A DNA stretch of 64,000 nt from Panagrolaimus kolymaensis (lineage: Eukaryota > Nematoda > Chromadorea > Rhabditida > Panagrolaimidae): NCBI GenBank assembly GCA_028622995.1, contig JAJQJQ010000060.1, forward strand, positions 372,001-436,000, in the 5' to 3' direction. A model generated the notes under the pieces. It was not told the origin of the DNA and made no database searches. It worked only from the letters and a program-made list of their open reading frames with translations. This document shows positions 45,746 to 57,313 of this stretch, piece after piece; position 1 is the stretch's first letter, and every line of letters starts with the position of its first letter. A program made the position numbers and the translations under genes.

Positions 45746-46801
45746 TTCGAGAAAAAAGAAAATAATACGGTAATTAAAAAATATTTGTAAAAAAAGAAAA
45801 AAGGTGTTAGCATAACTTTAGAAAGCAAATTAGTAACAAAAAAAGCTGAATTTTTTAAAATAAAAAACAAACAATAAATTAATAAAAACGCGGCAATCGA
45901 AGCAAAAAAAATGCGAAACTCATAAAAATAAAAGTTAAAAAATAGCTTTTTCATTTACGAATAAAAAATAAGTTAAAAGTTTGGTTTTTTTGAAACTAAA
46001 CACGTCAAAAAGAAAAAAAATGACGCCGAAACCTTCTTTAAACTTTCCAAACTTTTCTTTTTAAAGGTTTTTTTTATTATCGACGATAATTTAGGGTGTA
46101 AGTACAAAAGTTCATTTTTACTATCTATTTTCCTTTTGCAAAATGATTATGCTGCACTAATTTTTTTCCAACAAGAGACAGAAAAAAAGATTGATTTTGT
46201 GACTTTTATTCTTTTAAAGATGTGCATTTATTTTTCATACTTTGAAAAAGACGAATACTTACTTCGTCGTCCAAAATTAAAAAAAAATTATGAACAATTG
46301 TAACTAGAATTATGACTTAGAAATGACGGGTGTCGTCAAACTGTAAAAGACTCACTTTTTCTGAAATCAGAATTTTTATGTTTGTCGCCATGAATGAAAT
46401 ATATGTATGAACTGAAACTTTGTATTTCTTTTTTCTTAAATTTTATATATTGTATTTTGCAATTTCGATATAACTAACAAAGATCATATTTGCAGGAATG
46501 TATATTTGAGGTATTTTTTTGCATTTTTTTCTCGTCTTTTTAATAGACATAGATCATGTCGTAGTGTGATTGGATTAATCGGCTACATTCAAACACTGTT
46601 TTCTCCTTTGATAATTTTTATCTAGAAAAAAAATGTGATTGAAAGGCGTTTCGATTTCAATCCAGACAGAAAGTTAGAAAGATATCATTAGGTCATCCAT
46701 GAAATAGAATTTTTTTTAAAGCCGCATTCAAAATAAAAAAGTTTTCATTTTCTCTAGTGAAGCAATCATTATAGATTTAATTATTTTTTGTAAAAATTAA
46801 A
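45746..46801. other. Intergenic DNA upstream of MLT-10-like gene L
   Basis: AT-rich, no supported exon or RNA. It must hold the gene L promoter. Confidence 0.45.
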
Positions 46802-49800
46802 ATGAAAAAAATAAAGTTTTTATTATTAATTTTCTTTATATTGATATTTATTTGTTACGGTGAGTTTGACTTCTTTTTAATAAAAGAAATTTATTTATGA
46901 GTGATTTAGGTTCTGCAAGGCTCCGAGATGATAGAGATGAAAAATTTGATAAACTTCGAATGACTCCAAAAACATTTGAAAAAATGCAAAATATGCATAA
47001 AAATACTTATTACACGGCGGTGAAAGCAATTATTGGGAAAATGGGTTCCATTTTGTATAAAGAATTACCTAAAAGTGAGTTTTTATTGTCCCAAACTTTT
47101 TTAAAACTCTATTTTATAGCTGAAAAGCGTTTCCTTGCTCGATGTTTGGATAAAATTGAAGATCGCAGGGAATTAATTTCCTCTGCAAAATGTGTGGTAA
47201 TTGCAAGAAAAAGATTGCTAAAAATTAAATCTGAAATAACTCAAAAACATTTAAAAGCCACGACTCAAAGACCGAATCAAAATTGGAAATCCTTTCTTCA
47301 ACAATTTGATGATTTTGATCGATTTCATTCTATCGCTCAGTCACCAGCTAATATTACTAATCCAAAATACAGGATTTCAAAGAAGCGAAAATATTTATTC
47401 TCTAAAACTTCCTATAATTCTTTGCCTATTTCAAAACGGAAACAACATCAAAATGGATTGTTTAGAGACACTGAAGCTTCTAGTATACCATCTCACCAGC
47501 TTGCCACTCATCAACAATCGTTTATTCAATCATCATCATTCATTCAAGAACCACCCAGAAGAAAAGGTTATGAGCGGTTCAATTTTTTGAGTAAAAAACT
47601 TACTGTTTTACACCAAATTAACCCCGCTCTTGTAAATAATGTAAGACGCTCAAAACCAAAAAAGGAAGCTTCAAGAAGATTTCAAAAATTTATGTATCGA
47701 GCAAAAAGAAGTGCATTCTTTTCTGATTCCAAAGATCATTATTATAAAGAAAATAAATACAAGGTAAGTAATTATATTACATTCAAATATTTCAAACAAG
47801 ATTTTTGGGACATGATGATATTAAAAAAATTTAAAAATATTTGTACTTATTGATCCTTTAGCTTTTTTTATCGCCCAATGTTATTAAACTTTAAATTTTT
47901 TTTTGGTTCGATAAAATACAGTTCTAATTCGCGTAAGCTGTCAACACAATTAAAAATAAATTTCTTGAATAAACTTACACGTAGAAAAGACACTAAAGAT
48001 TAGAACGACGGTTGACGCATTGTCTCAATCAATTAATTTTACCGATTAAATTTCCTTTCACTTTTTTTTTAATTTTTAGGTTGTATCGAAATCATTTTTT
48101 GATGGATTCAAACCGACAAAAGAAAAGACTAATATTATTTCATCGGTTTGTTTTATTTTTGAACTTTTTACGCAAGAAAAGCGAAAAAAAATTTTAATGA
48201 CTTTCTGCGAAATAAAAAAATTGCAGATAACAAATGTGATTCAAGAATTTGCTTCAAGCGATCCACCAAAAGAAAAAGGAATGGAACATTTAAAATGGAC
48301 AAAAACTTATAAAAGATTGGAGAGAGTTCGAAAAGCCATTGATGAATCTAAAACTGTTCCAGGCGCGAAGGTTTATGAACATCGAATGTAAGAAAAAACT
48401 TTAATAGAGTCATTTTGTTAAATAAAAAAGTTTTGAAATATCTACATATTTTAAACTTTAGGTACGATTTGGTTTTGGATCGCGAAGAGGCATCTTTAGC
48501 TCCATTAGAAAGAGTAAGCATGCAAATTCTTAAGATTCAGACAAATATAAATAAAACATTTTATAGAAATCAGCTCAAGGAATTATGCATGAATCAATGA
48601 AACTTTTGGGAAGACTCACCGCCACTAATACTGATTCGTCAGCGCCATATTCTCGAACATTAAGTCCTCGATTTATGCCTTTAATGCCTTTGAATGAAGG
48701 CAAACGTCAACCCGACACTTATCTTTCTCCAACAATAATGGCAATGTACGATGAACCAAATAAAACTAATGAATTTACTATTGGATCAGTGCCGGGAGTA
48801 AGATCCTTGACTTCCATCTATATAATTTTAAGTGGCATCGTTTTTAGGTTATGAAAACTTTAGGAATTGCACCAAAAGATAGAAATAAAATTATGCAATT
48901 GGTGATGGATATTAGTGGCTCTAATACTCATGTGGACGAAGCCTTGAAAATTTATGAAACCCTTGGAATGTTTGATGATCAAATAGGAGATCCTATTATT
49001 AGTGCAACGGAGAAAATAATGGGCGCATTTAAAAAGCTGGAAAAAGCTTTATTTCCCAATCAAAAGTTTTTATATGAAAATCGTGGCTTTGCTTTTATTA
49101 AAAAACATCAAATGGAAACGCTTTTGCGAGATCAAGGTTTACTAATTTTTGCAGCTTTCGTGAAACCAGAGTCTATGTTTTAGGAATTCCCGAAGGTGAA
49201 ATAGATTTAGCTGATTTTGATATTTATGATCAAATGTCGGATGAACAAATGGAAATTTCTTTATGGAAAACTATCGAAAATATTGCTAATAATAAAACTG
49301 ATGTTTTAAGGGTAATTAAAAAGATATTTATATAACTAATACAACAAATAAACCATCCCAAAATTTTTTAGCCCAATCAAATGCGTTTTAAAAGAGCATA
49401 TGTTTTTTATTTAACACCAACAATTCTCTCGCCATTACTTTTTACGGTTCAATTTGGTCTTTCTGTTCTTGGTCCATTAGTTCTTTCGCCCCTAGCTTTT
49501 GCTCCACCAATTTTAAATCCATCTGTTTTGTCTCCATGGATTCTATCTCCTGGAATATTTGATCCATTGATACTGAGTCCTTACATCTTTAGTCCATTTA
49601 TTTTGGGTCCAGTGAGTTTTTTTATTAAGACGTAATTAATTATATGGAAAAAGTGTTTTTAGTTAGCATTTACACCCTTCATTTTGACTCCTTACGTAAG
49701 TTTTTGCTTATATTAAATTCAGCTTGTTATTAACTTTTGTTTTTTATTTTAGTTCCTTGCTCCAAATATCCTGAATCCATACCTAATTACTTCACTTATT

Positions 49801-50027
49801 TTATCGCCGATTGGTAAGTTTGATTTAGAAATAAATTGTTTCGTAGCATTTTTGTCCATTCGAAGACAAGAAGATTATGCAAATCTTATATTTTAGGTTT
49901 ATGTCCTGATATCTTATCACCCATGGCAATTGGAGCAAATATTTTGTCGCCATCAATTTTATCCCCGCCAGTTTTGAATCCCACTGTTTTAACTGCGAGT
50001 GTTCTCTCTCCATCCTTCCTCTCATAG
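46802..50027 (+). CDS. MLT-10-like moulting-cycle protein (gene L)
   Basis: Multi-exon gene from ATG 46802 (signal peptide MKKIKFLLLIFFILIFI) to TAG 50025-50027. Order of blocks: SARLRDDRDEKFDKLRMTP, the YTAVKAIIGKMGSILYKELP exon, the AEKRFLARCLDKIED exon with a long basic tail (SKKLTVLHQINPAL), KEKGMEHLKWTKTYKRLERV, RTLSPRFMPLMPLNEGKRQ, LGMFDDQIGDPIISATEKIM, DEQMEISLWKTIENIANN and the pentad proline repeats (LSPLA FAPPI LNPSV LSPWI). These are the DUF644 and proline-rich repeat parts of MLT-10 proteins. It is nearly identical to gene M, which lies inverted 1.9 kb away. All exons are open with normal splice sites. Confidence 0.86.
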
Positions 50028-50605
50028 AAATATTTTGCTTTCACGAACTAAACTATCAATTCTCTTTCCTTGACGTCGTACAAAAAATTTAATTAATAAT
50101 ATGTATTTTTTTTTATCAAATTTTGGTTTAAAAAAACATTTTTGCCAGTTCTAATTTTTTTCATATTTGCACATTAAAAAATTTGTCCTTTGAAAAAATA
50201 AAAAATATGCTTCCAAAAAATTTTTTGGATTTCTCTTTATAGAAAGTTTAATTTTTTGCGTTACTGATTTTTTAAACTTTAAATTTTAATTTTGTTCATT
50301 AATAATTTTTTTTTAAAGCAATAAAATAATATTAATTTTTCTAACCCAAATACGAATGCTTTTTTTGCATTTCAATAAAAAGAACTTTCTCGATGTCGTA
50401 AATCACAAATTTGTAATCAGTTATTTTCCAACCGATCAGATGGAAATTTCTCTTTTAAAATCCACCAAAAAAATAAGCGCATTAGAGAATAAAAAAAAAG
50501 ATGAAAAGAAAATTTCACTTATTTTTACTAATAAAATTTATTGAAAAAGTAAAGATATGATATGATGTTCCCAAATTTTCGATTTTTCTAGAAGAACAAA
50601 ATATA
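50028..50605. other. Intergenic DNA with a possible relic of the MLT-10-like DEQMEISL exon
   Basis: On the + strand at about 50430-50510 the frame reads TDQMEISLLKSTKKISA, similar to DEQMEISLWKTIENIAN of genes K-O, followed by decay. It suggests that a further + strand copy stood here. The rest is AT-rich and empty. Confidence 0.45.
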
Positions 50606-51341
50606 TTATATTTTCGAAAAAAATAAAAAATCTTTTAAAATTTTGAATTTTTTAGTGGAAGAATCCAGGAAAAATCCATTTTGTTGTTTTTGTTTTAAAA
50701 TAGGTGAAATATCCAAATTAAAAGCTGATTTTAAAAATAAATGTTTACGCTTCTTTGATATTTTATATTTGGGATTAGTGAAATTAGCAGGCGATCGAGG
50801 ATGTTGTGAAAATGAATGAAATCGATCAAAATCATCAAATTGTTGAAGGAAAGATTTCCAATTTTGATTCGGCCTTTGAGTCGTGGCTTTTAAATGTTTT
50901 TGAGTTATTTTAGATTTAATTTTTAGCAATCTTTTTCTTGCAATTACAACACATTTTGCAGACGAAATTAATTCCCGTCGATCTTCGATTTTATCCAAAC
51001 ATCGAGCAAGGAAACGCTTTTCAGCTATAAAATAGAGTTTAAAAAAAGTTTGGGACAATAAAAACTCACTTTTAGGTAATTCTTTATACAAAATGGAACC
51101 CATTTTCCCAATAATTGCTTTCACCGCCGTGTAATAAGTATTTTTATGCAAATTTTTCATTTTATCAAAAGTTTTTGGAGTCATCCGTAATTTATCAAAT
51201 TTTTCATCTCTATCATTTCGAAGCTTTGTAAAACCTAAAATGCTGATAAATAAACCTCAAACTTAATAAGTAGGCAAACTCACCATAGCCAATAAAAATA
51301 AATATAAAGAGAATTAAAAATAAAAACTTTATTTTCTTCAT
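50606..51341 (-). pseudogene. Truncated MLT-10-like copy (gene N)
   Basis: Starts like the complete genes: ATG 51341 with a signal peptide (MKKIKFLFLILFIFIFI), then TKLRNDRDEKFDKLRMTP, the YTAVKAIIGKMGSILYKELP exon, and AEKRFLARCLDKIEDRRELI with FLQQFDDFDRFHSF. The third exon then loses similarity after KQQNGFFLDSS and ends at a stop at 50606. The WTKTYKRL, MPLNEGKRQ and proline-repeat exons are all missing, so only about the N-terminal third remains. It could yield a short secreted protein, but a truncated duplicate is more likely. It sits at the centre of the inverted L/M pair. Confidence 0.8.
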
Positions 51342-51893
51342 CTTTTTTTAATTCAAATCGAAAAAGACAAATCAAGAGAGCCAAAAATGAATTTTTTTAA
51401 ATAATTTTTTGATACTGCTTTTGAATAAAGTTTTTATACGATTTGAATGAACTAATGCTATTCTTAGTTTATTGAAATCGAAACGCCTTCAAAATCGAAT
51501 ATTTATGAGAAAAATTATCACAAAAAAAAGTATGTATGTATTCAACGACAAGATTAAACCGATCATCATCAGCCTGCAATGTAATGCACCCGGTGATCTT
51601 TGCTTACTTTAGTGAGATTAGAAAAAAAAAATTTCGGCTCAAAGAAAAAAATGCTTTGATTAGAAAACCAAAGTTATTGTAATCTTAAAAACTGATGATA
51701 AGAAGAATGGGGAAAAAAATAAGATAGCTTTGATATTATCAAATAAATGAAAATTTTCATTTAACTTAAAATTAATAAAAGCACTGATAAAAAAAATTTT
51801 AAACTTAAGTTTGATATTATTATTAATTAATTAAATTTTTGTACGTCAATAACAATGTTGCACACATACACATAGATGATTATAAAATAATGT
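51342..51893. other. Intergenic DNA between gene N and gene M
   Basis: AT-rich, no gene seen. This is upstream of the truncated copy and downstream of gene M. Confidence 0.45.
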
Positions 51894-54800
51894 CTATGAG
51901 AGGAAGGATGGAGAAAGGACACTCGCAGTTAAAACAGTGGGATTCAAAACTGGCGGGGATAAAATTGATGGAGACAAAATATTTGCTCCAATTGCCATGG
52001 GTGATAAGATATCAGGACATAAACCTGAAGAAGAAAAAAATTTGCATATTTTATATTAGAAAAAATTAAAAAAAGGAAAGTATGGGTCTAAAACATCGAA
52101 ATCAGAAATATTTTTAAAATTTAAAAAAATTCTATTTGGAACTGAACTCTTTTTGAAGGATGGACTTACCGAGCGGAGACAAAATAAGCGAAGTAATTAA
52201 ATAAGGATTTAAAATATTAGGTGAGAGAAACTAAAATTAAAATAAAAAAAAATTAATAAAAACCGATAGGACGACAAAAATTACAATACTTACATAAGGT
52301 GTTAAGACGAAAGGCGTAAATCCAAACTAAAAAAAATACAATTAATTACAGAAAGGCAACAAAAAAAAAATAGATAAACTTACTGGACCCAAAATAAAAG
52401 GACCAAAAATATATGGACTTAAAATAAATGGATCAAAAATACCGGGAGATAAAATCCATGGAGCCAAAACGGAAGGATTTAATATTGGTGGAGCGAAGGC
52501 ACTTGGAGATAGAATTAATGGACCGAGTACTACAGCACCAAATTGCACAGTGAAAAGGAGAGGCGAAAGAATGGTTGGTTTCAAAATAAATAGATATTCT
52601 CGTTTAAAGCGCATTTGTGAAGGCTGAAAAAAGTAAAAAATCGATTATTTTAAGATAAGTCTTATTTAGTTTAGTGGTAAAAAGAAAGGGGAGTAAATTT
52701 TAGTTATAAAACTTTTAAACTAAAAAAGTCGCTTACTCTTAAAACATCAGTTTTATTATTAGCAATATTTTCGATAGTTTTCCATAAAGAAATTTCCATT
52801 TGTTCGTCCGTCATTTGATCGTAAATATCGAAATCAGCTAAATCTATTTCACCTTCAGGAATTCCTGAAACTCAGGTAAGGCTTCTAAAAAGTTAAATAA
52901 ATCTTAAAAAACCCTAACCTTGATCTCGTAAAAGCGTTTCCATTTGATGCTTTTTGATAAAAGCAAAACCACGATTATCATATAAGAATTTCTGATCTGG
53001 GAATAAAGTTTTTTCCAAGCGTTTGAAAGCACCCATAATTTTTTCTGTTGCATTCAAAATGGGTTCTCCTATTTGATCATCAAACATTCCAAGGGTTTCA
53101 TAAATTTTCAAGGCTTCATCCACATGTGTGTTCGATCCACTAATATCCATAACAAGTTGCATAATTTTATTTCGATCTCTTGGTGCAATTCCTAAGGTTT
53201 TCATCACCTATAAGACATAATGCTAATATTCGCGTGGTAAAAAAGATGAATTACACTTGGGACATTTCCAATGGTGAATTCATTAGTTTTATTTGGTTCA
53301 TCGTACATTGCCATAATTGTTGGAGATAAATATGTATCTGGTTGACGTTTGCCTTCATTCAAAGGCATCAAAGGCATAAATCGAGGACTTAATGTTCGAG
53401 AATATGGTAAAGACTCATTATTTGTAGCTGTCAATCTTCCCAAAAGTTTCATAGATTCATGCATTATTCCTTGAGCTGACATCTTAAATTTTGTCAGTTA
53501 ATGATTATTACGTTCATTTAAATTATAAAATTTTGCAAGCTTACTCTTTCAGATGGTGCCAATGATGCTTCTTCGCGATCCAAAACCAAATCATACCTTA
53601 ATTTAGAATGAGTCATTTGACTAAATCCAAATATTCTCTAATTTGTTAAAAAATTTTTCTTACATTCGATGTTCATAAACTTTTGCTCCTGGAACAGTTT
53701 TAGATTCATCAATGGCCTTTCGAACTCTCTCTAATCTTTTATAAGTTTTTGTCCATTTTAAATGTTCCTTTCCTTTTTCTTTTGGTGGATCGCTTGAAGC
53801 AAATTCTAGAATCACATTTGTTATCTGCAATTTTTTTATTTCGCAGAAAGTCATTAAAATTTTTTTTCGCTTTTCTTGCGTAAAAAGTTCAAAATAAAAC
53901 TAACCGATGAAATAATATTTGTCTTTTCCTTCGTCGGTTTGAATCCATCAAAAAAAGATTTCGTTACAACCTAAAAATTAAAAAAAAAGTGAAAGAAAAT
54001 CAAATCGCTAAAATTAATTGATTGAGACAATGCGTCAACCGTCGTTCTAATTTTTGGTGTTTTTCTTTTATGTATCTAATCACAACTTTATTTTAAGTAA
54101 TTCTGACAGCTTTAAATAAAACGAATAACCGGTATATATTTAAAAAAAACTGTCTTTATACCATCTTTTAAAAAGTTCAAATAACAGTTAATGTAAATAA
54201 CGGCTCGGATGAAGAAAAAAAATGTAAAACTTGTGTAAAAAAAATTTACAGAAAAAAGAAGCGACCAACCTTGTATTTATTTTCTTTATAATAATGATCT
54301 TTGGAATCAGAAAAGAATGCACTTCTTTTTGCTCGATACATAAATTTTTGAAATCTTCTTGAAGCTTCCTTTTTTGGTTTTGAGCGTCTTACATTATTTA
54401 CAAGAGCGGGGTTAATTTGGTGTAAAACAGTAAGTTTTTTACTCAAAAAATTGAACCGCTCATAACCTTTTCTTCTGGGTGGTTCTTGAATGAATGATGA
54501 TGATTGAATAAACGATTGTTGATGAGTGGCAAGCTGGTGAGATGGTATACTAGAAGCTTCAGTGTCTCTAAACAATCCATTTTCTTGCTTCCGTTTTGAA
54601 ATAGGCAAAGAATTATAGGAAGTTTTAGAGAATAAATATTTTCGCTTCTTTGAAATCCTGTATTTTGGATTAGTAATATTAGCAGGCGATTGAGAGAATG
54701 AATGAAGTCGATCAAAATCATCAAATTGTTGAAGGAAGGATTTCCAATTTTGATTCGGCCTTTGAGTCGTGGCTTTTAAATGTTTTTGAGTTATTTTAGA

Positions 54801-55231
54801 TTTAATTTTTAGCAATCTTTTTCTTGCAATTACAACACATTTTGCAGACGAAATTAATTCCCGTCGATCTTCGATTTTATCCAAACATCGAGCAAGGAAA
54901 CGCTTTTCAGCTATAAAATAGAGTTTAAAAAAAGTTTGGGACAATAAAAACTCACTTTTAGGTAATTCTTTAAACAAAATGGAACCCATTTTTCCAATAA
55001 TTGCTTTCACCGCTGTGTAATAAGTATTTTTATGCAAATTTTTCATTTTATCAAATGTTTTTGGAGTCATTCGAAGTTTATCAAATTTTTCATCTCTATC
55101 ATCTCGAAGCCTAGCAGAACCTAAAACAATCATGATTAAATTTCTAGAGAAAAAAAGATATCTGACTTACCATAATCAAAATAAACTACAAATATAAAAC
55201 AAACTAAAAACAATAACTTTATCTTTTTCAT
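51894..55231 (-). CDS. MLT-10-like moulting-cycle protein (gene M)
   Basis: Complete minus-strand gene from ATG 55231 (signal peptide MKKIKLLFLVCFIFVVYF) to TAG 51894. Exon content mirrors gene L almost residue for residue, including the basic segment SKKLTVLHQINPAL, RTLSPRFMPLMPLNEGKRQ, LGMFDDQIGEPILNATEKIM and the final LSPSI LSPPV LNPTV LTASV LSPSF pentads. Small changes (KELPK preceded by ILFK, NESLPYS) show that it is not an assembly copy of L. Together L and M are an inverted duplication around the truncated gene N. Secretion and a cuticle or moulting role are inferred from the family. Confidence 0.86.
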
Positions 55232-56204
55232 TTTCCTACTTATTAAAAAGAGAAAAAAGGAAAAGGAATGGATGAAACTAAAATGATTTCGTTTTTCTCG
55301 AAAATAATTTTAAAATTAGTTTATAACATTGCTTTTGAGAGAGATGTTAACCATAATAAAAAAAAGTTTCTATCTATCATGGATGATGTGGATGATGGAT
55401 GACCTAATGATATCTCGAAATCTCACATTCTCTTCACTTTCTAAATTGTTTAATCTAATCAGTCAGTTAGTTGTCTGGATTGAAATTAAAACGCCTTTTC
55501 CATTTAACTAATTTTTATTATGAGAGACAGAGAGAGATTATCACAAGAAAATGTTTATTTAGATAAATTTATTCGATCAACCAACAACATGCATCTCTTT
55601 TCTTTTCTCTCTCTGCGGCGACGGACAAAAAATATAAAAAGCTTTTATATAATCAAAAATAAATAAAAAAGTTTGTAAATTAAAAAAATTTGATGTACTG
55701 TAGATACAGAATCACAATCAGTTGACAAAAGAGTCTTACCGTATCTTATGTATACTTAATGATTTTTTTCGTTTCTTAATTTTGCGTTTTTTAGAGACAT
55801 TTTAGTTTTTTTAAAACACACAAATATCTATGAAATGCTTCGACCAGACACAAAAAAAATAAGAAAAATTTAATCGGTCAAAATTTTTTAATTTTTAAAT
55901 TTTTGATTCGATTCTTTTTTATGATATTATTTTAAAGGTATAAAAGTTGGAGAAAAAATAGTAAAAAAATATGAAAATTTTGCAAATTTTTTAACCGCCA
56001 TTCAACTTTATCGGTCTTCTTAAAAATAGTTCAAAAAAAGTTAAAGGATTTCTGAATAAAAATTTGAAATGAGGCAAAACTGTAACTTTTTAGTTTATAC
56101 TTTTTATCAATTTTAAAACTTTGATCCAATTGAAGAGTTGTTTTATGTATGTTCAAAAAAGTTTGTATTTAACCGAGCAAGTGTAGTAAAAATGGTGGTA
56201 CGAC
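55232..56204. other. Intergenic DNA between gene M and the GCGGC arrays
   Basis: No exon or RNA gene is visible. AT-rich, with runs of A and T. Confidence 0.45.
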
Positions 56205-57040
56205 AATTGCGGCTTTGCAATTTGCGGCCGACATTTGCGGCGCGACTTATGCGGCCCGTCATATGCGGTCGACTTTTGCGGCTACGAATTTTGCGGCTTT
56301 GTCACTTGCGGCTCAACCTTTTGCGGCGCGACACTTGCGCCCGACATTTGCGGCTCCAAGGATCCTCAAAGATATGCTTGGTACATTCATAAACCCATAC
56401 ATCTAATACACCCAATATGCTCTTATTTCAACCTTAGGATGTATCTTAGAATCTCAGTTCATAGATTCCACCGAAGGAGGATCCATGTTTGGCTTTGTTT
56501 CTCAGTGTCTTAGTGTAACCGGCGTACCGGTTAACTCAATTTTATTTAAGGTAATTATTCTAAAATGGTAAATGGGATTTCTGATTTTCTATTTCTGAAT
56601 TCTTATTTATATATTTATAAATTTGTTTTTATGTTTATAAAATCTAAAAATATATTTATAAAATCTATAAACATATTTATAAAGTTATTTATATATTCAG
56701 AATTCTAAATTATTAATTCAGAAATGTAACTTATCAATTCTGGATCTTGACTTTCTGAAACTTTGTTAATGGGCATATCGAGTGTTCCGGAATCCGGATA
56801 TATCCATGTAGAACAAGAAGTATATCATAGTGTATCTTGTATATGTCTCTTTAGTTTTTAACTTTTTCTGGGCATCAACTGAAAAAGCCGCAAATGTCGG
56901 AGGCGCAAATTGTAAAAGCCGCAACTGTCGGCCGCATATGACGGGCCGCATCTGACGGGCCGCAAAAGTCGCGCCGCAAAAGTCGGCGCCGCAAGTGTCG
57001 AGCCGCAAAGTGTAAAAGCCGCAAAAGTCAGTGCGGCGTA
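56205..57040. mobile_element. Element with inverted terminal arrays of a GCGGC-type tandem repeat
   Basis: 56205-56358 contains about 12 degenerate units of TTTGCGGCY-ACA type, 11-15 bp each. 56880-57035 carries the same units on the opposite strand (GCCGCAAAAGTCG type). Between lie about 520 bp of AT-rich DNA and a palindrome AACCGG-CGTA-CCGGTT near 56519. This resembles Drosophila FB-type foldback elements, whose long ends are made of short tandem repeats. The GC content of the arrays is far above the surroundings. Long frames here translate repeats only and are not genes. Exact ends are not defined. Confidence 0.65.
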
Positions 57041-57313
57041 AAAATGATTCGAAAAAAGCAACAAAAAAAAATTGAGCTATTTTTGACCGATCAAATAAAG
57101 TTCATATTTTCAATACATCATTTTTATGGAAAAAAGTTTATTATTTTAAAAAATTATTAAAGCAAAAAACAAATAAAAAGTATTGCACCTGTAAAATAAA
57201 AAAATAATGGAATGGAATTTAAAAAAAAAGTATTAAAAGGTTGATAATTTTTTTGTTTGTTTTTCTTTTTAATTTTCAAATTTAAGAAAAGTCAAGACTT
57301 TGTCGCTGAATTT

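Noticed and set aside
56138..57064. Arg/Leu/Ala-rich open frames of 60-92 codons
   Set aside because: They are translations of the GCGGC tandem arrays in several frames; low complexity and no homologous protein.
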